Assembly: GCF_003675325.1 (NCBI RefSeq)
Contig: NZ_CP033073.1
Coordinates: forward strand, 558,001-622,000
Origin: Streptomyces dangxiongensis
Lineage (GTDB): Bacteria; Actinomycetota; Actinomycetes; Streptomycetales; Streptomycetaceae
Direction: 5' to 3'
Length of the DNA stretch: 64,000 nucleotides
The stretch's first letter is position 1. The number at the start of each line of letters is the position of its first letter. Shown piece by piece: positions 26,350-36,211 of this stretch. The notes beneath the pieces are model-generated. The model was not told the origin of the DNA, did no database searches, and saw nothing but the letters and a program-made list of their open reading frames with translations. Made by a program: the position numbers and the translations under genes.

Positions 26350-27156
26350 GTGCAGTTCCGCCAACAGGCCCTCGCCAAGCTCCAGTCGCCGGAGGAGCTG
26401 GATCTTCCGGTGCGGCTCGCCCGCCCGCAGGGCTGGCTCGCGCTCGGCGTCACCGTCGTCGTCCTGGCGGCGGCCTCCGTCTGGGCGGTGACCGGGTCGG
26501 TCGCCTCCACCGTGCGCGCGCCCGCCATCCTCACGCACGGGCAGGGCAGTTACCTGCTCCAGAGCCCGATCGCCGGACAGGTGACGGCCGTTCTCGCCCG
26601 GCAGGGCCAGCGGCTGCCCGCCGGCGCGCCCGTCGTGAAGGTCCGTACGGACCGGGGCGACGCGGTGGTCCGCACCGTCGCCGCCGGCCGCGTCACCACG
26701 CTCGCCGCCACCATCGGCCAGATCATCCGGACCGGTACCGGTGTCGCCGCGGTCGAGAGGACCGCCCACGCCTCCGACCCCCTGTACGCGACCGTGTACG
26801 TGCCCGCGGAGAACGCCGCCGCCATCCCGGCGCACGCCTCGGTCGACCTGACCGTGTCCTCCGTACCGGCACAGCGGTACGGGGTGCTGCGCGGCGAGGT
26901 GAGGTCGGTGGACCGCGGCGCGCAGTCCGCCCAGTCCGTCTCCGCGTTCCTCGGCGACAGCCAGCTCGGCGAGCAGTTCACCCGCGCCGGCCGCCCGGTG
27001 GCCGTCCTGGTCGAGTTGGACACCTCCCGGTCCACGAAGAGCGGTTACCGGTGGTCCACCGCCGAGGGCCCGCCCTTCCGGCTGGACTCCATGACCCTCG
27101 CCGACGCCTCCGTCCGGCTCGCCGACCAGCACCCCGTCGATTGGCTGCTCCCGTGA
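26350..27156 (+). CDS. HlyD-like membrane fusion protein of an NHLM-type peptide exporter
   Basis: This 268-residue protein has a short cytoplasmic start, one membrane segment (about residues 28-48, WLALGVTVVVLAAASVWAV) and an extracytoplasmic part with a split biotinyl-lipoyl-like domain (LQSPIAGQVTAVLARQGQRL, later AGRVTTLAATIGQII). It lacks the long coiled coil of Gram-negative HlyD, as expected for NHLM secretion proteins. GTG 26350 follows GAGGGAAG. Its stop overlaps the start of the next gene by GTGA, so the two are translationally coupled. Confidence 0.88.
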   Translation: MQFRQQALAKLQSPEELDLPVRLARPQGWLALGVTVVVLAAASVWAVTGSVASTVRAPAILTHGQGSYLLQSPIAGQVTAVLARQGQRLPAGAPVVKVRTDRGDAVVRTVAAGRVTTLAATIGQIIRTGTGVAAVERTAHASDPLYATVYVPAENAAAIPAHASVDLTVSSVPAQRYGVLRGEVRSVDRGAQSAQSVSAFLGDSQLGEQFTRAGRPVAVLVELDTSRSTKSGYRWSTAEGPPFRLDSMTLADASVRLADQHPVDWLLP

Positions 27157-29375
27157 CCACCGCCCAGGAAACCCGCGACCGCAGACGGGCGGCTCCCGCG
27201 AAGCGTCCGGCCCCCTCCTCCCGTACCCGCACGGTCCGCACCCCCACCGTGCTCCAGATGGAAGCCGTCGAATGCGGCGCCGCCTCCCTCGCCATGGTCC
27301 TCGGCCACTACGGGCGGCACGTCCCGCTGGAGGAACTGCGCATCGCCTGCGGTGTCTCCCGCGACGGTTCGCGCGCCTCCAACCTGCTGAAGGCGGCCCG
27401 CGGTTACGGCCTGACGGCCAAGGGCATGCAGATGGACCTGACCGCCCTCGCCGAGGTGCGGGCACCGGCCATCCTCTTCTGGGAGTTCAACCACTACGTC
27501 GTCTACGACGGCATGGGCCGCCGCTTCGGCCGCCGCGGCGTCCACATCAACGACCCCGCCAAGGGCCGCCGTTTCGTGCCCATGGAGGAGTTCGACAGCG
27601 GCTTCACCGGTGTGGTGCTGGTGCTGGAGCCGGGCGACGGCTTCACCCGGGGCGGGCGCCGGCCGGGCGTGCTCGGCGCGATGCCGGCCCGGCTGCGCGG
27701 CACCGCGGGCACCCTGCCCGCCGCGGTACTGGCCAGCCTCCTGCTGGTCGCCGTCGGCGCCGCCGTCCCCGCGCTCGGCCGCACCTACATCGACTCCTTC
27801 CTCATCGGTGGTCAGACCTCGCTGCTGGGCGTGCTGTTCACCTCGATGGCGGCGTGCGTCCTGCTCACCGTGGTGCTGACCTGGCTCCAGCAGGCCAATC
27901 TGCTGCACGGCCGGATCATCTCCTCCACGCTCTCCAGCGCCCGCTTCCTGCGCCATCTGCTGCGCCTGCCGGTGACGTTCTTCGCCCAGCGCTCCCCCGC
28001 CGACCTGGTGCAGCGCCTCCAGTCCAACGACCAGGTCGCCGAGACCCTGGCCCGCGATCTCGCGGCGGCGGGCGTGGACGCGGTCGTGGTCGTGCTGTAC
28101 GCGGTGCTCCTGTACACCTACGACCCGCAACTGACGTGCGTCGGCATCGGCGTGGCCCTGCTGAACGTGGTCGCCATGCGGCTGGTCGTACGGCTGCGCG
28201 CCACCCGTACGGCGAAGCTGCGCGCGGACAGCGCCCGGCTCACCAACACCGCCTACACCGGTCTCCAGTTGATCGAGACGATGAAGGCGACCGGCGGCGA
28301 GGACGGGTACTTCCGCAAGTGGGCGGGACAGCACGCCACCACGCTGGAGGAGCAGCAGCGGCTCGGCGTGCCGAGCGCCTGGCTGGGCGTGGTCGCGCCC
28401 ACGCTCGCCACCGTCAACAGCGCGCTGATCCTGTGGATCGGCGGCCTGCGCGCGGTCGAGGGGCACCTCTCGATCGGCCTGCTGGTCGCCTTCCAGGCGC
28501 TGGTCACCCGCTTCACCGCGCCGCTGACCCGGCTCAACGGCGTGGCAGGACGCATCCAGGACTTCGCGGCCGACGTGGCGCGGCTCAAGGACGTGGAGAA
28601 CTTCCAGGCCGACCCGCTGTACGCCCGTCCCGGCGGCGTCGGCTCCACCCGCCGACTGCACGGGCACGTCGAGCTGGAGAACATCACCTTCGGCTACAGC
28701 CCGCTGGACAAGCCGCTGCTGACCGGCTTCGACCTGACGGTCGGCCCGGGGCGGCAGGTGGCGCTGGTCGGCGGCTCCGGCAGCGGCAAGTCCACGGTCT
28801 CCCGGCTGATCTCGGGCCTCTACACACCGTGGGACGGGGTCATCCGCATCGACGGCCGCCGGCTGGAGGACATCCCGCGCGGGACGCTCGCCGCCTCCGT
28901 CTCCTTCGTCGACCAGGACGTGTTCCTCTTCGAGGGCTCGGTGCGCGACAACGTGGCCCTGTGGGATCCGTCGATCCCCGACGAGGCCGTGGTGGAGGCA
29001 CTGAAGGACGCGGCCCTGTACGACGTGGTGAGGCGCCGGCCCGGCGGCATCCACAGCCGGGTCGAGCAGGACGGCCGGAACTTCTCCGGCGGTCAGCGCC
29101 AGCGCCTGGAGATCGCGCGGGCGCTGGTGCGCCGGCCGAGCATCCTCGTGCTGGACGAGGTGACCAGTGCGCTGGACGCGGAGACCGAGCTGGTCGTGAT
29201 GGACAACATGCGGCGGCGCGGCTGCGCCTGCGTGGTGATCGCGCACCGGCTCAGCACGGTCCGCGACAGCGACGAGATCGTCGTGCTCCAGCACGGCACG
29301 GTGGTGGAACGCGGGCGGCACGAGGAACTGGTGGCGCGTGGCGGCGCGTACGCGGCACTGGTCAGGGAGCGGTGA
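27153..29375 (+). CDS. NHLM-type ABC transporter with N-terminal C39 peptidase
   Basis: This 740-residue protein combines a leader peptidase, membrane permease and ATPase. The C39 domain occupies about residues 30-160: catalytic C41 in LQMEAVECGAASLAMVLGHYG, H114 in NHYVVYDG and D134 in HINDPAKGRR. Membrane helices follow (about 190-460). The ATPase has GGSGSGKST near 539, signature FSGGQRQRLE near 645 and ILVLDEVTSALD near 663. The family cleaves after the double glycine of a leader and exports the core; the upstream small gene supplies such a leader. Start GTG 27153 overlaps the previous stop. Confidence 0.93.
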   Translation: MTTAQETRDRRRAAPAKRPAPSSRTRTVRTPTVLQMEAVECGAASLAMVLGHYGRHVPLEELRIACGVSRDGSRASNLLKAARGYGLTAKGMQMDLTALAEVRAPAILFWEFNHYVVYDGMGRRFGRRGVHINDPAKGRRFVPMEEFDSGFTGVVLVLEPGDGFTRGGRRPGVLGAMPARLRGTAGTLPAAVLASLLLVAVGAAVPALGRTYIDSFLIGGQTSLLGVLFTSMAACVLLTVVLTWLQQANLLHGRIISSTLSSARFLRHLLRLPVTFFAQRSPADLVQRLQSNDQVAETLARDLAAAGVDAVVVVLYAVLLYTYDPQLTCVGIGVALLNVVAMRLVVRLRATRTAKLRADSARLTNTAYTGLQLIETMKATGGEDGYFRKWAGQHATTLEEQQRLGVPSAWLGVVAPTLATVNSALILWIGGLRAVEGHLSIGLLVAFQALVTRFTAPLTRLNGVAGRIQDFAADVARLKDVENFQADPLYARPGGVGSTRRLHGHVELENITFGYSPLDKPLLTGFDLTVGPGRQVALVGGSGSGKSTVSRLISGLYTPWDGVIRIDGRRLEDIPRGTLAASVSFVDQDVFLFEGSVRDNVALWDPSIPDEAVVEALKDAALYDVVRRRPGGIHSRVEQDGRNFSGGQRQRLEIARALVRRPSILVLDEVTSALDAETELVVMDNMRRRGCACVVIAHRLSTVRDSDEIVVLQHGTVVERGRHEELVARGGAYAALVRER

Positions 29376-29376
29376 G

Positions 29377-32193
29377 ATGACGTCCGTACACGAAGACGAT
29401 CTCGTCCTCGGGGCGCTCGGCGCGCTGGGCACGCGGCTGGACTGCGCCGGCCTCGGCCGCCTGGACCTGGCGGACCCGCAGGTGCTGTGGCTGGTCGCGT
29501 CCGGCGCCCTGGACCTGTTCGCGGTGGACGCCGCCCAGCAGGGCCACTGGCACCACCTCGGCCGGCTGGAGGCGGGCACGCTGCTGCTCGGCCCGGTCAC
29601 CGGGCCCCAGCACACCCTGGTGGCCCGCCCGGTCCGCGACTGTGTGATGCACCGCGTCGGCCTGCGCGAGCTGTACCAGCCCGCGCACACGCAGACCTGG
29701 TCCTACGACGCGGACGGCAACCCGCAGTACGTCCCGCCGGCGTCGAGCCCGCTGGAGTACGCGGTCGCCCTCGGCGTCGGCCGGGGCCTGTCGGTCCTGT
29801 TCCAGGCGCCGATGGCCGAGGAGCGGGCCGCGGCGCCGGCGGACGACGACGTCTTCTGGATGCAGGTGCCGCCGGGCAGCGTGCAGTACGGCTCCCTGTA
29901 CGGCGCGGAGGCCGCCGCCGACCTGTTGATGGACCCGGCGCTGTGGCAGAGCATGGTCGACCAGCAGTACCGGCTGCTGACCGCGCTCGACCGGTGGATC
30001 GAACAGCTCGAGCGCACCCACGAGACCCGCACCGCGGCCGGGATCAAGGCCGGTGAGGCCGTGCGCGCCCAGGCCGACCGGACGCTGCTTGCCTCCATCG
30101 GCGGGCACCCCTCCCGCCGTACGACCACCGCCGACACCGACGCCACCCACGCGGCGTGCCGGCTGGTCGCCGAGGCGGCCGGGATCAGTCTCGCCGAGCC
30201 CGCGCAGAGCGGGGCCGACAGCGAGCGGCTGGACCCGGTGGAACGCATCGCGCTGGCGTCCCGGGTGCGCACCCGGGCGGTCCGCCTGGACGGGCGCTGG
30301 TGGCGGGAGGACGTCGGTCCGCTGGTCGGCCACCGGGCGCTGTCCGGGGCGCCGGTCGCCCTGCTGTGGCGGCGCGGCGGCTATGTGGCCGTCCATCCCG
30401 GGACGGGACGCGAGACGCCGGTGGAGAAGGCGAACGCGGCGGAGTTCGAACCGCGCGCGGTGATGTTCTACCGGCCGTTGCCCGACCGGCGGCTCGGCCC
30501 GCTCGGGCTGCTGCGGTTCGCCCTGCGCGGCACCCGGAGCGACCTGCTCCGGCTGCTCCTCGCCGGGCTGGTGACGGTCGCGATCGGGGCGCTGGTGCCG
30601 ATCGCGACCGGCAAGGTGCTCGGCGAGTACGTGCCGCAGGCCCGGACGGGGCTGATCGTGCAGGTGTCCCTGGCGGTGATGGTCAGCGGCGTCGTCGCGG
30701 CGGCGTTCACACTGCTGGAGAACCTCTCCATCCTGCGGCTGGAGGGCCGGATCGAGGCGGCGCTCCAGCCGGCCGTCTGGGACCGGCTGCTGCGGCTGCC
30801 CACCCGCTTCTTCACCCAGCGCTCCACGGGTGAACTGGCCAGCGCGGCCATGGGCATCAGCGCGGTCCGGCGCATGCTCGCGGGCGTCGGCCCGGTGGTC
30901 GCCCAGTCGGTGACCGTCGGTGCGATGAACCTCGGCCTGCTGCTCTGGTACAGCGTGCCGATGGCGATGGCCGCGCTCGGCATGCTCGTCGTCATCGCGG
31001 CGGTGTTCCTGGGCCTCGGGCTGTGGCAGGTGCGCTGGCAGCGGCGGCTCGTGGTGCTCGGCAACAAGCTGAACAACCAGGCGTTCCAGACTCTGCGCGG
31101 CCTGCCCAAGCTGCGTGTGGCGGCGGCCGAGAACTACGCGTACGCGGCCTGGGCGCGGGAGTTCGCGCGCAGCCGGGAACTCCAGCAGCGGGCCGGCCGG
31201 ATCAAGAACCTCACCACGGTCCTCGGCGCCGTGTACCTGCCGGTCTGCACGCTGCTGATGTTCATGCTGCTGGCGGGCCCGGCGAAGGGCGCCATGTCGG
31301 CGGCGGACTTCCTGGCCTTCAACACCTCGGTCACCATGCTGCTGACCTCGGTCACCCAGCTGACCGGCGCGTTCGTCTCGGCGGTGGCGGCGCTGCCGCT
31401 GTTCGAGGAGATCAGGCCGGTGCTCCGGGCCACGCCCGAGGTCCGCACGGCGAGCACCCGCCCGGGCCCGCTGTCGGGCGCGCTGGAGGCCCGCAGGCTG
31501 TCGTTCCGGTACGCCGACGACGGCCCGCTCGTCCTGGACGACGTGTCGTTCGCCGTACGGCCGGGCGAGTTCGTCGCCGTCGTCGGGCCGAGCGGCTGCG
31601 GCAAGTCCACGCTGCTGCGCCTGCTCATCGGCTTCGACCGGCCGGTCTCCGGCAGCGTCCTGTACGACGGCCAGGATCTCGCGGCCCTCGACCAGTCCGC
31701 GGTGCGCCGCCAGTGCGGGGTGGTCCTCCAGCACGCGCAGCCGTTCACCGGTTCCATCCTGGACGTCATCTGCGGCACCGGACCGTACACGCCGGAGGAG
31801 GCTATGGCGGCGGCCGAGCTGGCGGGGCTCGCGGAGGACATCCAGCGGATGCCGATGGGGCTGCACACGATCGTCGCGGGCAACGGCGCGATCTCCGGCG
31901 GGCAGCGGCAGCGTCTGATGATCGCGCAGGCCCTCGTCCGGCGCCCGCGGATCCTCTTCTTCGACGAGGCGACCAGTGCCCTGGACAACGACACCCAGCG
32001 CATCGTCATCGACAGCACCCGCAAGCTGAACGCCACCCGGATCGTCATCGCCCACCGCCTGTCGACCGTCCTGGACGCCGACCGGGTGATCGTGATGGAG
32101 GACGGCAAGGTCGTCCAGCAGGGCGCCCCGGCCGACCTCCTCGCCGACACCACGGGCCGCCTGCACGAACTGGTACGCCGGCAGCGGGCCTAG
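29377..32193 (+). CDS. NHLM-type second ABC transporter, permease-ATPase with long N-terminal domain
   Basis: This 938-residue protein resembles the second ABC subunit of NHLM export systems. The first 370 residues form a soluble domain without a C39 catalytic cysteine, possibly cyclic-nucleotide-binding-like. Then come membrane helices (about 390-680, first LLRLLLAGLVTVAIGALVPIA) and an ATPase with GPSGCGKST near 738, ISGGQRQRLM near 839 and ILFFDEATSALD. It starts one base after the previous stop. With the first transporter it may form a heterodimeric exporter; that pairing is inferred from gene order. Confidence 0.9.
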   Translation: MTSVHEDDLVLGALGALGTRLDCAGLGRLDLADPQVLWLVASGALDLFAVDAAQQGHWHHLGRLEAGTLLLGPVTGPQHTLVARPVRDCVMHRVGLRELYQPAHTQTWSYDADGNPQYVPPASSPLEYAVALGVGRGLSVLFQAPMAEERAAAPADDDVFWMQVPPGSVQYGSLYGAEAAADLLMDPALWQSMVDQQYRLLTALDRWIEQLERTHETRTAAGIKAGEAVRAQADRTLLASIGGHPSRRTTTADTDATHAACRLVAEAAGISLAEPAQSGADSERLDPVERIALASRVRTRAVRLDGRWWREDVGPLVGHRALSGAPVALLWRRGGYVAVHPGTGRETPVEKANAAEFEPRAVMFYRPLPDRRLGPLGLLRFALRGTRSDLLRLLLAGLVTVAIGALVPIATGKVLGEYVPQARTGLIVQVSLAVMVSGVVAAAFTLLENLSILRLEGRIEAALQPAVWDRLLRLPTRFFTQRSTGELASAAMGISAVRRMLAGVGPVVAQSVTVGAMNLGLLLWYSVPMAMAALGMLVVIAAVFLGLGLWQVRWQRRLVVLGNKLNNQAFQTLRGLPKLRVAAAENYAYAAWAREFARSRELQQRAGRIKNLTTVLGAVYLPVCTLLMFMLLAGPAKGAMSAADFLAFNTSVTMLLTSVTQLTGAFVSAVAALPLFEEIRPVLRATPEVRTASTRPGPLSGALEARRLSFRYADDGPLVLDDVSFAVRPGEFVAVVGPSGCGKSTLLRLLIGFDRPVSGSVLYDGQDLAALDQSAVRRQCGVVLQHAQPFTGSILDVICGTGPYTPEEAMAAAELAGLAEDIQRMPMGLHTIVAGNGAISGGQRQRLMIAQALVRRPRILFFDEATSALDNDTQRIVIDSTRKLNATRIVIAHRLSTVLDADRVIVMEDGKVVQQGAPADLLADTTGRLHELVRRQRA

Positions 32194-32216
32194 CCGGTCC
32201 TCTGGGGAGACCGTGT

Positions 32217-33122
32217 CTAGCCGCGCTCCCCCGGGGTCCCCGGCGGGCCGTCCGAGGAGCCCGGCAGCTCGCCGAGCGCGCCCGGCAGACGGTCCAGCGG
32301 TTCCGGCCCGTCGTCGTCGCCGTACTCCGGCCCGTCGTAGTGGGACGGCATCCAGTGGTGCCGGCAGAACCAGCGGCCGAACAGGGCGCCGCCGTAGATG
32401 ACGAACCCCACGCCGATGAGCCACGACTCGACCACGAGCACGGTGCCGACGGCGCCGTAGCTGAGCGCGTTGGTCACGATGAGCGGGGTGAAGACGAGCG
32501 AGGAGAACGCCCGCAGGCCGACCAGGCCGATCACCGTCGCCAGCGCCCCCGGCAGCAGGGCGCGCCAGCGGATCTGCCCGCCCAGCAGGAATCGCTGTCC
32601 CCACCAGAAGAACAGCACGGCGCTGACCGTGGAGAGCACGATCCGCTGGCTGCCGTGCAGCGCCGCCTTCGTCGTCACCTCCTGGTAGAGGTACGCCGTC
32701 AGCACCACCAGCCAGGTCGCCTGCCGCCAGACCCGGTGCCAGGGGCCCGCCGCCAGCCGCCAGATCCGCTCGTAGGCGTTCTGCACGCTGCCGCCGAAGG
32801 ACACGCCGAAGACGGCGAGCAGGACCGCGCTCCAGACGCTGGTGGTGCCGATGACCTTGCGCGGGGGGCTGATCACGTCGGTGAGCACCCGCGCGGAACG
32901 CCCGGACAGCCCCATGCCGTCGGTGAGCCACGAGGCGAACCCGCCCCGCACCAGGGGATCCGCGGCGGCCACCACGATCAGCAGCGGCGCCAGCGTCACC
33001 AGGGCCAGCGTGGCGAACCCCATGGCCCGGTGCATCAGCTCCAGCTCGCGGCCGTGCGCGAACAGCGCCCGGACGCCGAGCCACTTCCACGCGCGGTGCA
33101 GGCCGCGCCGCCACCGCCTCAC
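32217..33122 (-). CDS. YihY/BrkB family inner-membrane protein
   Basis: The 301-residue product has about six membrane helices (for example FATLALVTLAPLLIVVAAADP and SVWSAVLLAVFGVSFGG) and an acidic, proline-rich cytoplasmic tail from about residue 265. It matches the YihY/virulence factor BrkB family, whose biochemical role is not settled. The frame stays open far upstream, but GTG 33122 preceded by GGGAGGAG starts just before the conserved RGLHRAWKWLG region. It converges with the export operon, with only 23 bases between the stops. Confidence 0.85.
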   Translation of the reverse strand: MRRWRRGLHRAWKWLGVRALFAHGRELELMHRAMGFATLALVTLAPLLIVVAAADPLVRGGFASWLTDGMGLSGRSARVLTDVISPPRKVIGTTSVWSAVLLAVFGVSFGGSVQNAYERIWRLAAGPWHRVWRQATWLVVLTAYLYQEVTTKAALHGSQRIVLSTVSAVLFFWWGQRFLLGGQIRWRALLPGALATVIGLVGLRAFSSLVFTPLIVTNALSYGAVGTVLVVESWLIGVGFVIYGGALFGRWFCRHHWMPSHYDGPEYGDDDGPEPLDRLPGALGELPGSSDGPPGTPGERG

Positions 33123-33286
33123 GGCTCCTCCCGTGCTCGCCGCCCACACGTCTCCCTGTGCCGATTCATCCACCCCGGCCCGCACCGGGCAACTCGCGGC
33201 CGGGTCACGCACCGCCGCACGGCGCCACGGCGACACGGCCGGGACGTCCGCCGTTTCCGCACCGCGCCACCGGAGAATCGGAAGCC

Positions 33287-34397
33287 GTGCGGACCACGGA
33301 CCATCATGCGCCGGGCGCCCGGCGGCGGACGCTGATCGTGAGCGCGAGCATGGGCGCCGGCCACGACACCGTGGCCGCCGAACTCGCGCGGCGGACCACC
33401 GCGGCCGGGCACGAGGCGTACGTCGTGGACGTCCTGCGGCTGCTGCCGTACGGGCTCGGCACGGGCCTGCGCCGCGGCTACCAGGCGTCGGTACGGCACC
33501 TGCCCTGGGTGTACGCCGGTCTCTACGGCGCGTTCCTGCGCGAGGGGCCCGGCCGGCGGCCGAGCGGGGGTCCCGCTGGCGCGGCTGGCCGGGGACCGGC
33601 TGACGGACCTCGCGGACCGCACGGGCGCCGACGTGGTGGTGTCCGTGTTCCATCTGGCCGCGCAGCTCACCGGCCATCTGCGGGCCCGGGGCCGGCTGCG
33701 GGTGCCCAGCGCCGTCTTCCTGCTGGACTTCGCGGTGCACCGGCAGTGGCTGCATCCGGGCAACGACCGGTACCTGTGTCTGACGGACGCGGCGGCGGCC
33801 GACGTGCGCCGCTCCCTCGCCGTACCCGTGATCACCACCGGGCCGGTGGTCGCGCCGGCCTTCCGCGCGCCGGCCCCCGGGGCGGCGTGCTGGCGGGAGC
33901 GTTCCGCCGGCCGTGCGCCCGGCCGGCCACCGGTGCTGCTGTCCGCGGGTGCCTGGGGCGCGGCGTCCCACCCCGCCGCGACCACCACGCTGCTGGCGGC
34001 GGCCGGCTACCTCCCGGTGGTGCTGTGCGGCCGCAACGACCGGCTCCGCGCCCGGGTCTCCCGCGAGCCCGCGGCGCTGGCCCTGGACTGGGTCGACGAC
34101 ATGCCCGGCCTGCTGGCCGCGTCCCACGCCCTGGTGGACAACGCCGCCGGCCAGACCGCCGTGCAGGCCCTCGCCGCGGGGCTGCCCGTGATCGGCTACC
34201 GCCCCCTGCCCGGCCACGGCGCGGACGGGGTGCGCCGCATGGCCGGCCTCGGCCTGTCCGACCTCGCCCCGGACGGCCCCGCCCTGCTGGCGGCCCTCGC
34301 CCGGCTCACTGACGACGCCCGCGAACGCGCCGAACGGGTGACCCGCGGCCACGCCCTCTTCCGACACGACCCCCTGGACCACCTGACCGACCTGTGA
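33287..34397 (+). CDS. MGDG-synthase-like glycosyltransferase, frameshifted once (probable one-base error)
   Basis: The N-terminal half (LIVSASMGAGHDTVAAELARR) matches the acceptor-binding domain of monogalactosyldiacylglycerol-synthase-type glycosyltransferases. The C-terminal half, with a GT-B nucleotide-sugar region (VLLSAGAWGAAS, LVDNAAGQTAVQALAAGLPVI), is in a different frame. The switch falls at the five-G run 33566-33570: dropping one G joins the halves as PSGVPLARLAGDRL and gives 369 residues. Start GTG 33287 has GGAG/GGAAG upstream, not strong. It probably transfers sugar to a lipid or other hydrophobic acceptor. The acceptor is unknown. Confidence 0.8.
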
Positions 34398-34465
34398 CCC
34401 CGGGCCGCCCCGCACGGGAGCCGGGACCGCCCCGCACGACAGGGCGGGCCCCGCCACGTGCCCGG

Positions 34466-35239
34466 TCACGTCGTGAGGGTGCCGGACGGTGCTGTCGGCC
34501 GGGGCGGGGGTGGGATGTGTTCGTGGAGGGGGCCGACCGAGAGGCCCGCTTCGTGACAGTCCTGGACGAGGGCCGGCAGCGCGCCCAGGGCCGCGTGCCA
34601 GCAGCCGGGGGCCGAGTGCCGGTCGGAGTCGTGCAACAGGACGGTGCCGCCGCCGCGCAGGTCCGCGGCGATCCGGGCCCGCACGGACGCCGGCGTGGCG
34701 TCGGCCGTCCAGTCCCTGCCCCACGCCGACCACAGCACCGTGCGCAGCCCGGCCCGCCGGGCGGCCCGCCAGCGGCTCGTGGTGAGGATGCCGTACGGGG
34801 GGCGGTACCAGCGCGGGCGGCACCCGGTGATGTCGTACACCGCGCGGACGCTCCGGTCGAGTTCCTCCGCGGTGCGGGTGAGCGCGGGGCGCCACGGGCG
34901 GTCGTGGGTCCAGCCGTGCACCCCGAGTTCGTGTCCGCGCCGTACCGTCTCCCGGGCCAGCGCGGGATGGTCCACCACATGCTCGCCGAGGACGAAGAAC
35001 GTCGCCCGGATCCCGAGCCCGTCCAGCGCGTCGAGGAAACGCGGGGTCGAGTCCGGGTCCGGTCCGTCGTCGAACGTGAGCGCGACGTGCCGGCGGTGTC
35101 CGGTGCCGGAGAGCCCGGGGAAGAGCGGCAGTCGTACGCCGGGGAGCCACGTGGCCGCCGGGCCGATGTGCGCCGCGACGGCACCGGCGGGCAGCAGGAC
35201 CGCCGCCGCCCGCCACGCGCGGCCGGACCCGAGGAACAT
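34466..35239 (-). CDS. Polysaccharide deacetylase (NodB-like)
   Basis: This 257-residue protein has an N-terminal hydrophobic segment for export or anchoring and a NodB homology domain. The catalytic base and metal ligands are visible in TFDDGPD and GVHGWTHDR, with the RPPYG groove motif and the LLHDSD segment near the end. Family members remove N- or O-acetyl groups from cell-surface polysaccharides in a metal-dependent way. It is the last of three same-strand genes (SDR, EamA-like transporter, deacetylase) with short gaps. Confidence 0.9.
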   Translation of the reverse strand: MFLGSGRAWRAAAVLLPAGAVAAHIGPAATWLPGVRLPLFPGLSGTGHRRHVALTFDDGPDPDSTPRFLDALDGLGIRATFFVLGEHVVDHPALARETVRRGHELGVHGWTHDRPWRPALTRTAEELDRSVRAVYDITGCRPRWYRPPYGILTTSRWRAARRAGLRTVLWSAWGRDWTADATPASVRARIAADLRGGGTVLLHDSDRHSAPGCWHAALGALPALVQDCHEAGLSVGPLHEHIPPPPRPTAPSGTLTT

Positions 35240-35278
35240 CGGTGACCGCCTCCTTCGGCGTGGCGGGTCGGTAGCGGG

Positions 35279-36205
35279 TCAGTGTCCGCGTGGCGCGGGC
35301 GCCCGGGGCCCGTCCCGTTCCGGCGGGCGGTCCGGCGCTGCCGTGTCCCACTGCCCGCCGACGCTCTGGGCGTGTGCCAGGCCGATGCTGCCCGCGCCGA
35401 TCAGGGCGATGCCGAGCGCCTCCGGGATCAGGTTCAGGCCCAGGTGGATCGTCTCGGCGAACAGGACCCAGCCCAGGACCACGCTGGTGAGCGCGTCGCC
35501 GAGGGTGAGGGCCGGCTGCGAGGCCGTCAGCGAACCGGCGCCGAGCGCACCCTGCAACAGCAGGAAGGCGACGAGTCCGGCGACCCCTGTGGCGTACAGC
35601 GACCAGTGCCCGAACATCGCCGCGGGTCCGTCCCCGAGCCGCCCCACGGCCTCCTTGAGCAGCGCGGCGGTGGCCGCGAAGGACACGGCGGAGGCGAGGC
35701 CGAGCAGCGCCGCCCGGGACGCGCCCTTCGCCGGGAGGGCGGCGACGGCGAGCAGGGCGACGGCACCGAGCACCCCGCCCCCGCCCAGCAGCCAGGCCCG
35801 GGGCGGCGCGTCGGTCCGGCCGGCCGTCGGCGCCGCCGCGAGCAGGAACAGGGCCAGCCCCACGGCGAGCGCGGCGAACGCCAGCCAGGTCCGGCCGTCC
35901 GGCCGGCGCCGGAAGACGACACTGCCCACAGCCAGTGTGAACAGCAGCTCGGCGGCGAGCAGCGGCTGGACGAGGGACAGGCTGCCGACGGCCAGCGCAC
36001 CGGCCTGGAGCAGGCCGGACAGTGCCAGCAGTGCGACGCCCGCCAGCCAGGAGCGGCGCCGCAGCACACGGGTGAACCGGCGTACGACGGACCCCGCCCC
36101 GCCGCCGTCGTCCGGCTCCTGCACGGCGGCCCGGCGCTGAAGCACCGATGCGGACGCGTTGGACAGGGCCGCGAGCAGGGCGAGCAGCACCGTGACGGCG
36201 GTCAT
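35279..36205 (-). CDS. EamA/DMT-type membrane transporter
   Basis: The 308-residue protein has around nine or ten hydrophobic helices with internal duplication typical of the drug/metabolite transporter superfamily. It starts VTVLLALLAALSNASASVLQRRA and later shows FSLVQPLLAAE-like and GDALTSVVLGWVLFAE segments. The substrate cannot be read. It starts six bases after the SDR gene stop, which indicates cotranscription. Confidence 0.85.
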   Translation of the reverse strand: MTAVTVLLALLAALSNASASVLQRRAAVQEPDDGGGAGSVVRRFTRVLRRRSWLAGVALLALSGLLQAGALAVGSLSLVQPLLAAELLFTLAVGSVVFRRRPDGRTWLAFAALAVGLALFLLAAAPTAGRTDAPPRAWLLGGGGVLGAVALLAVAALPAKGASRAALLGLASAVSFAATAALLKEAVGRLGDGPAAMFGHWSLYATGVAGLVAFLLLQGALGAGSLTASQPALTLGDALTSVVLGWVLFAETIHLGLNLIPEALGIALIGAGSIGLAHAQSVGGQWDTAAPDRPPERDGPRAPAPRGH

Positions 36206-36211
36206 GGCCGT

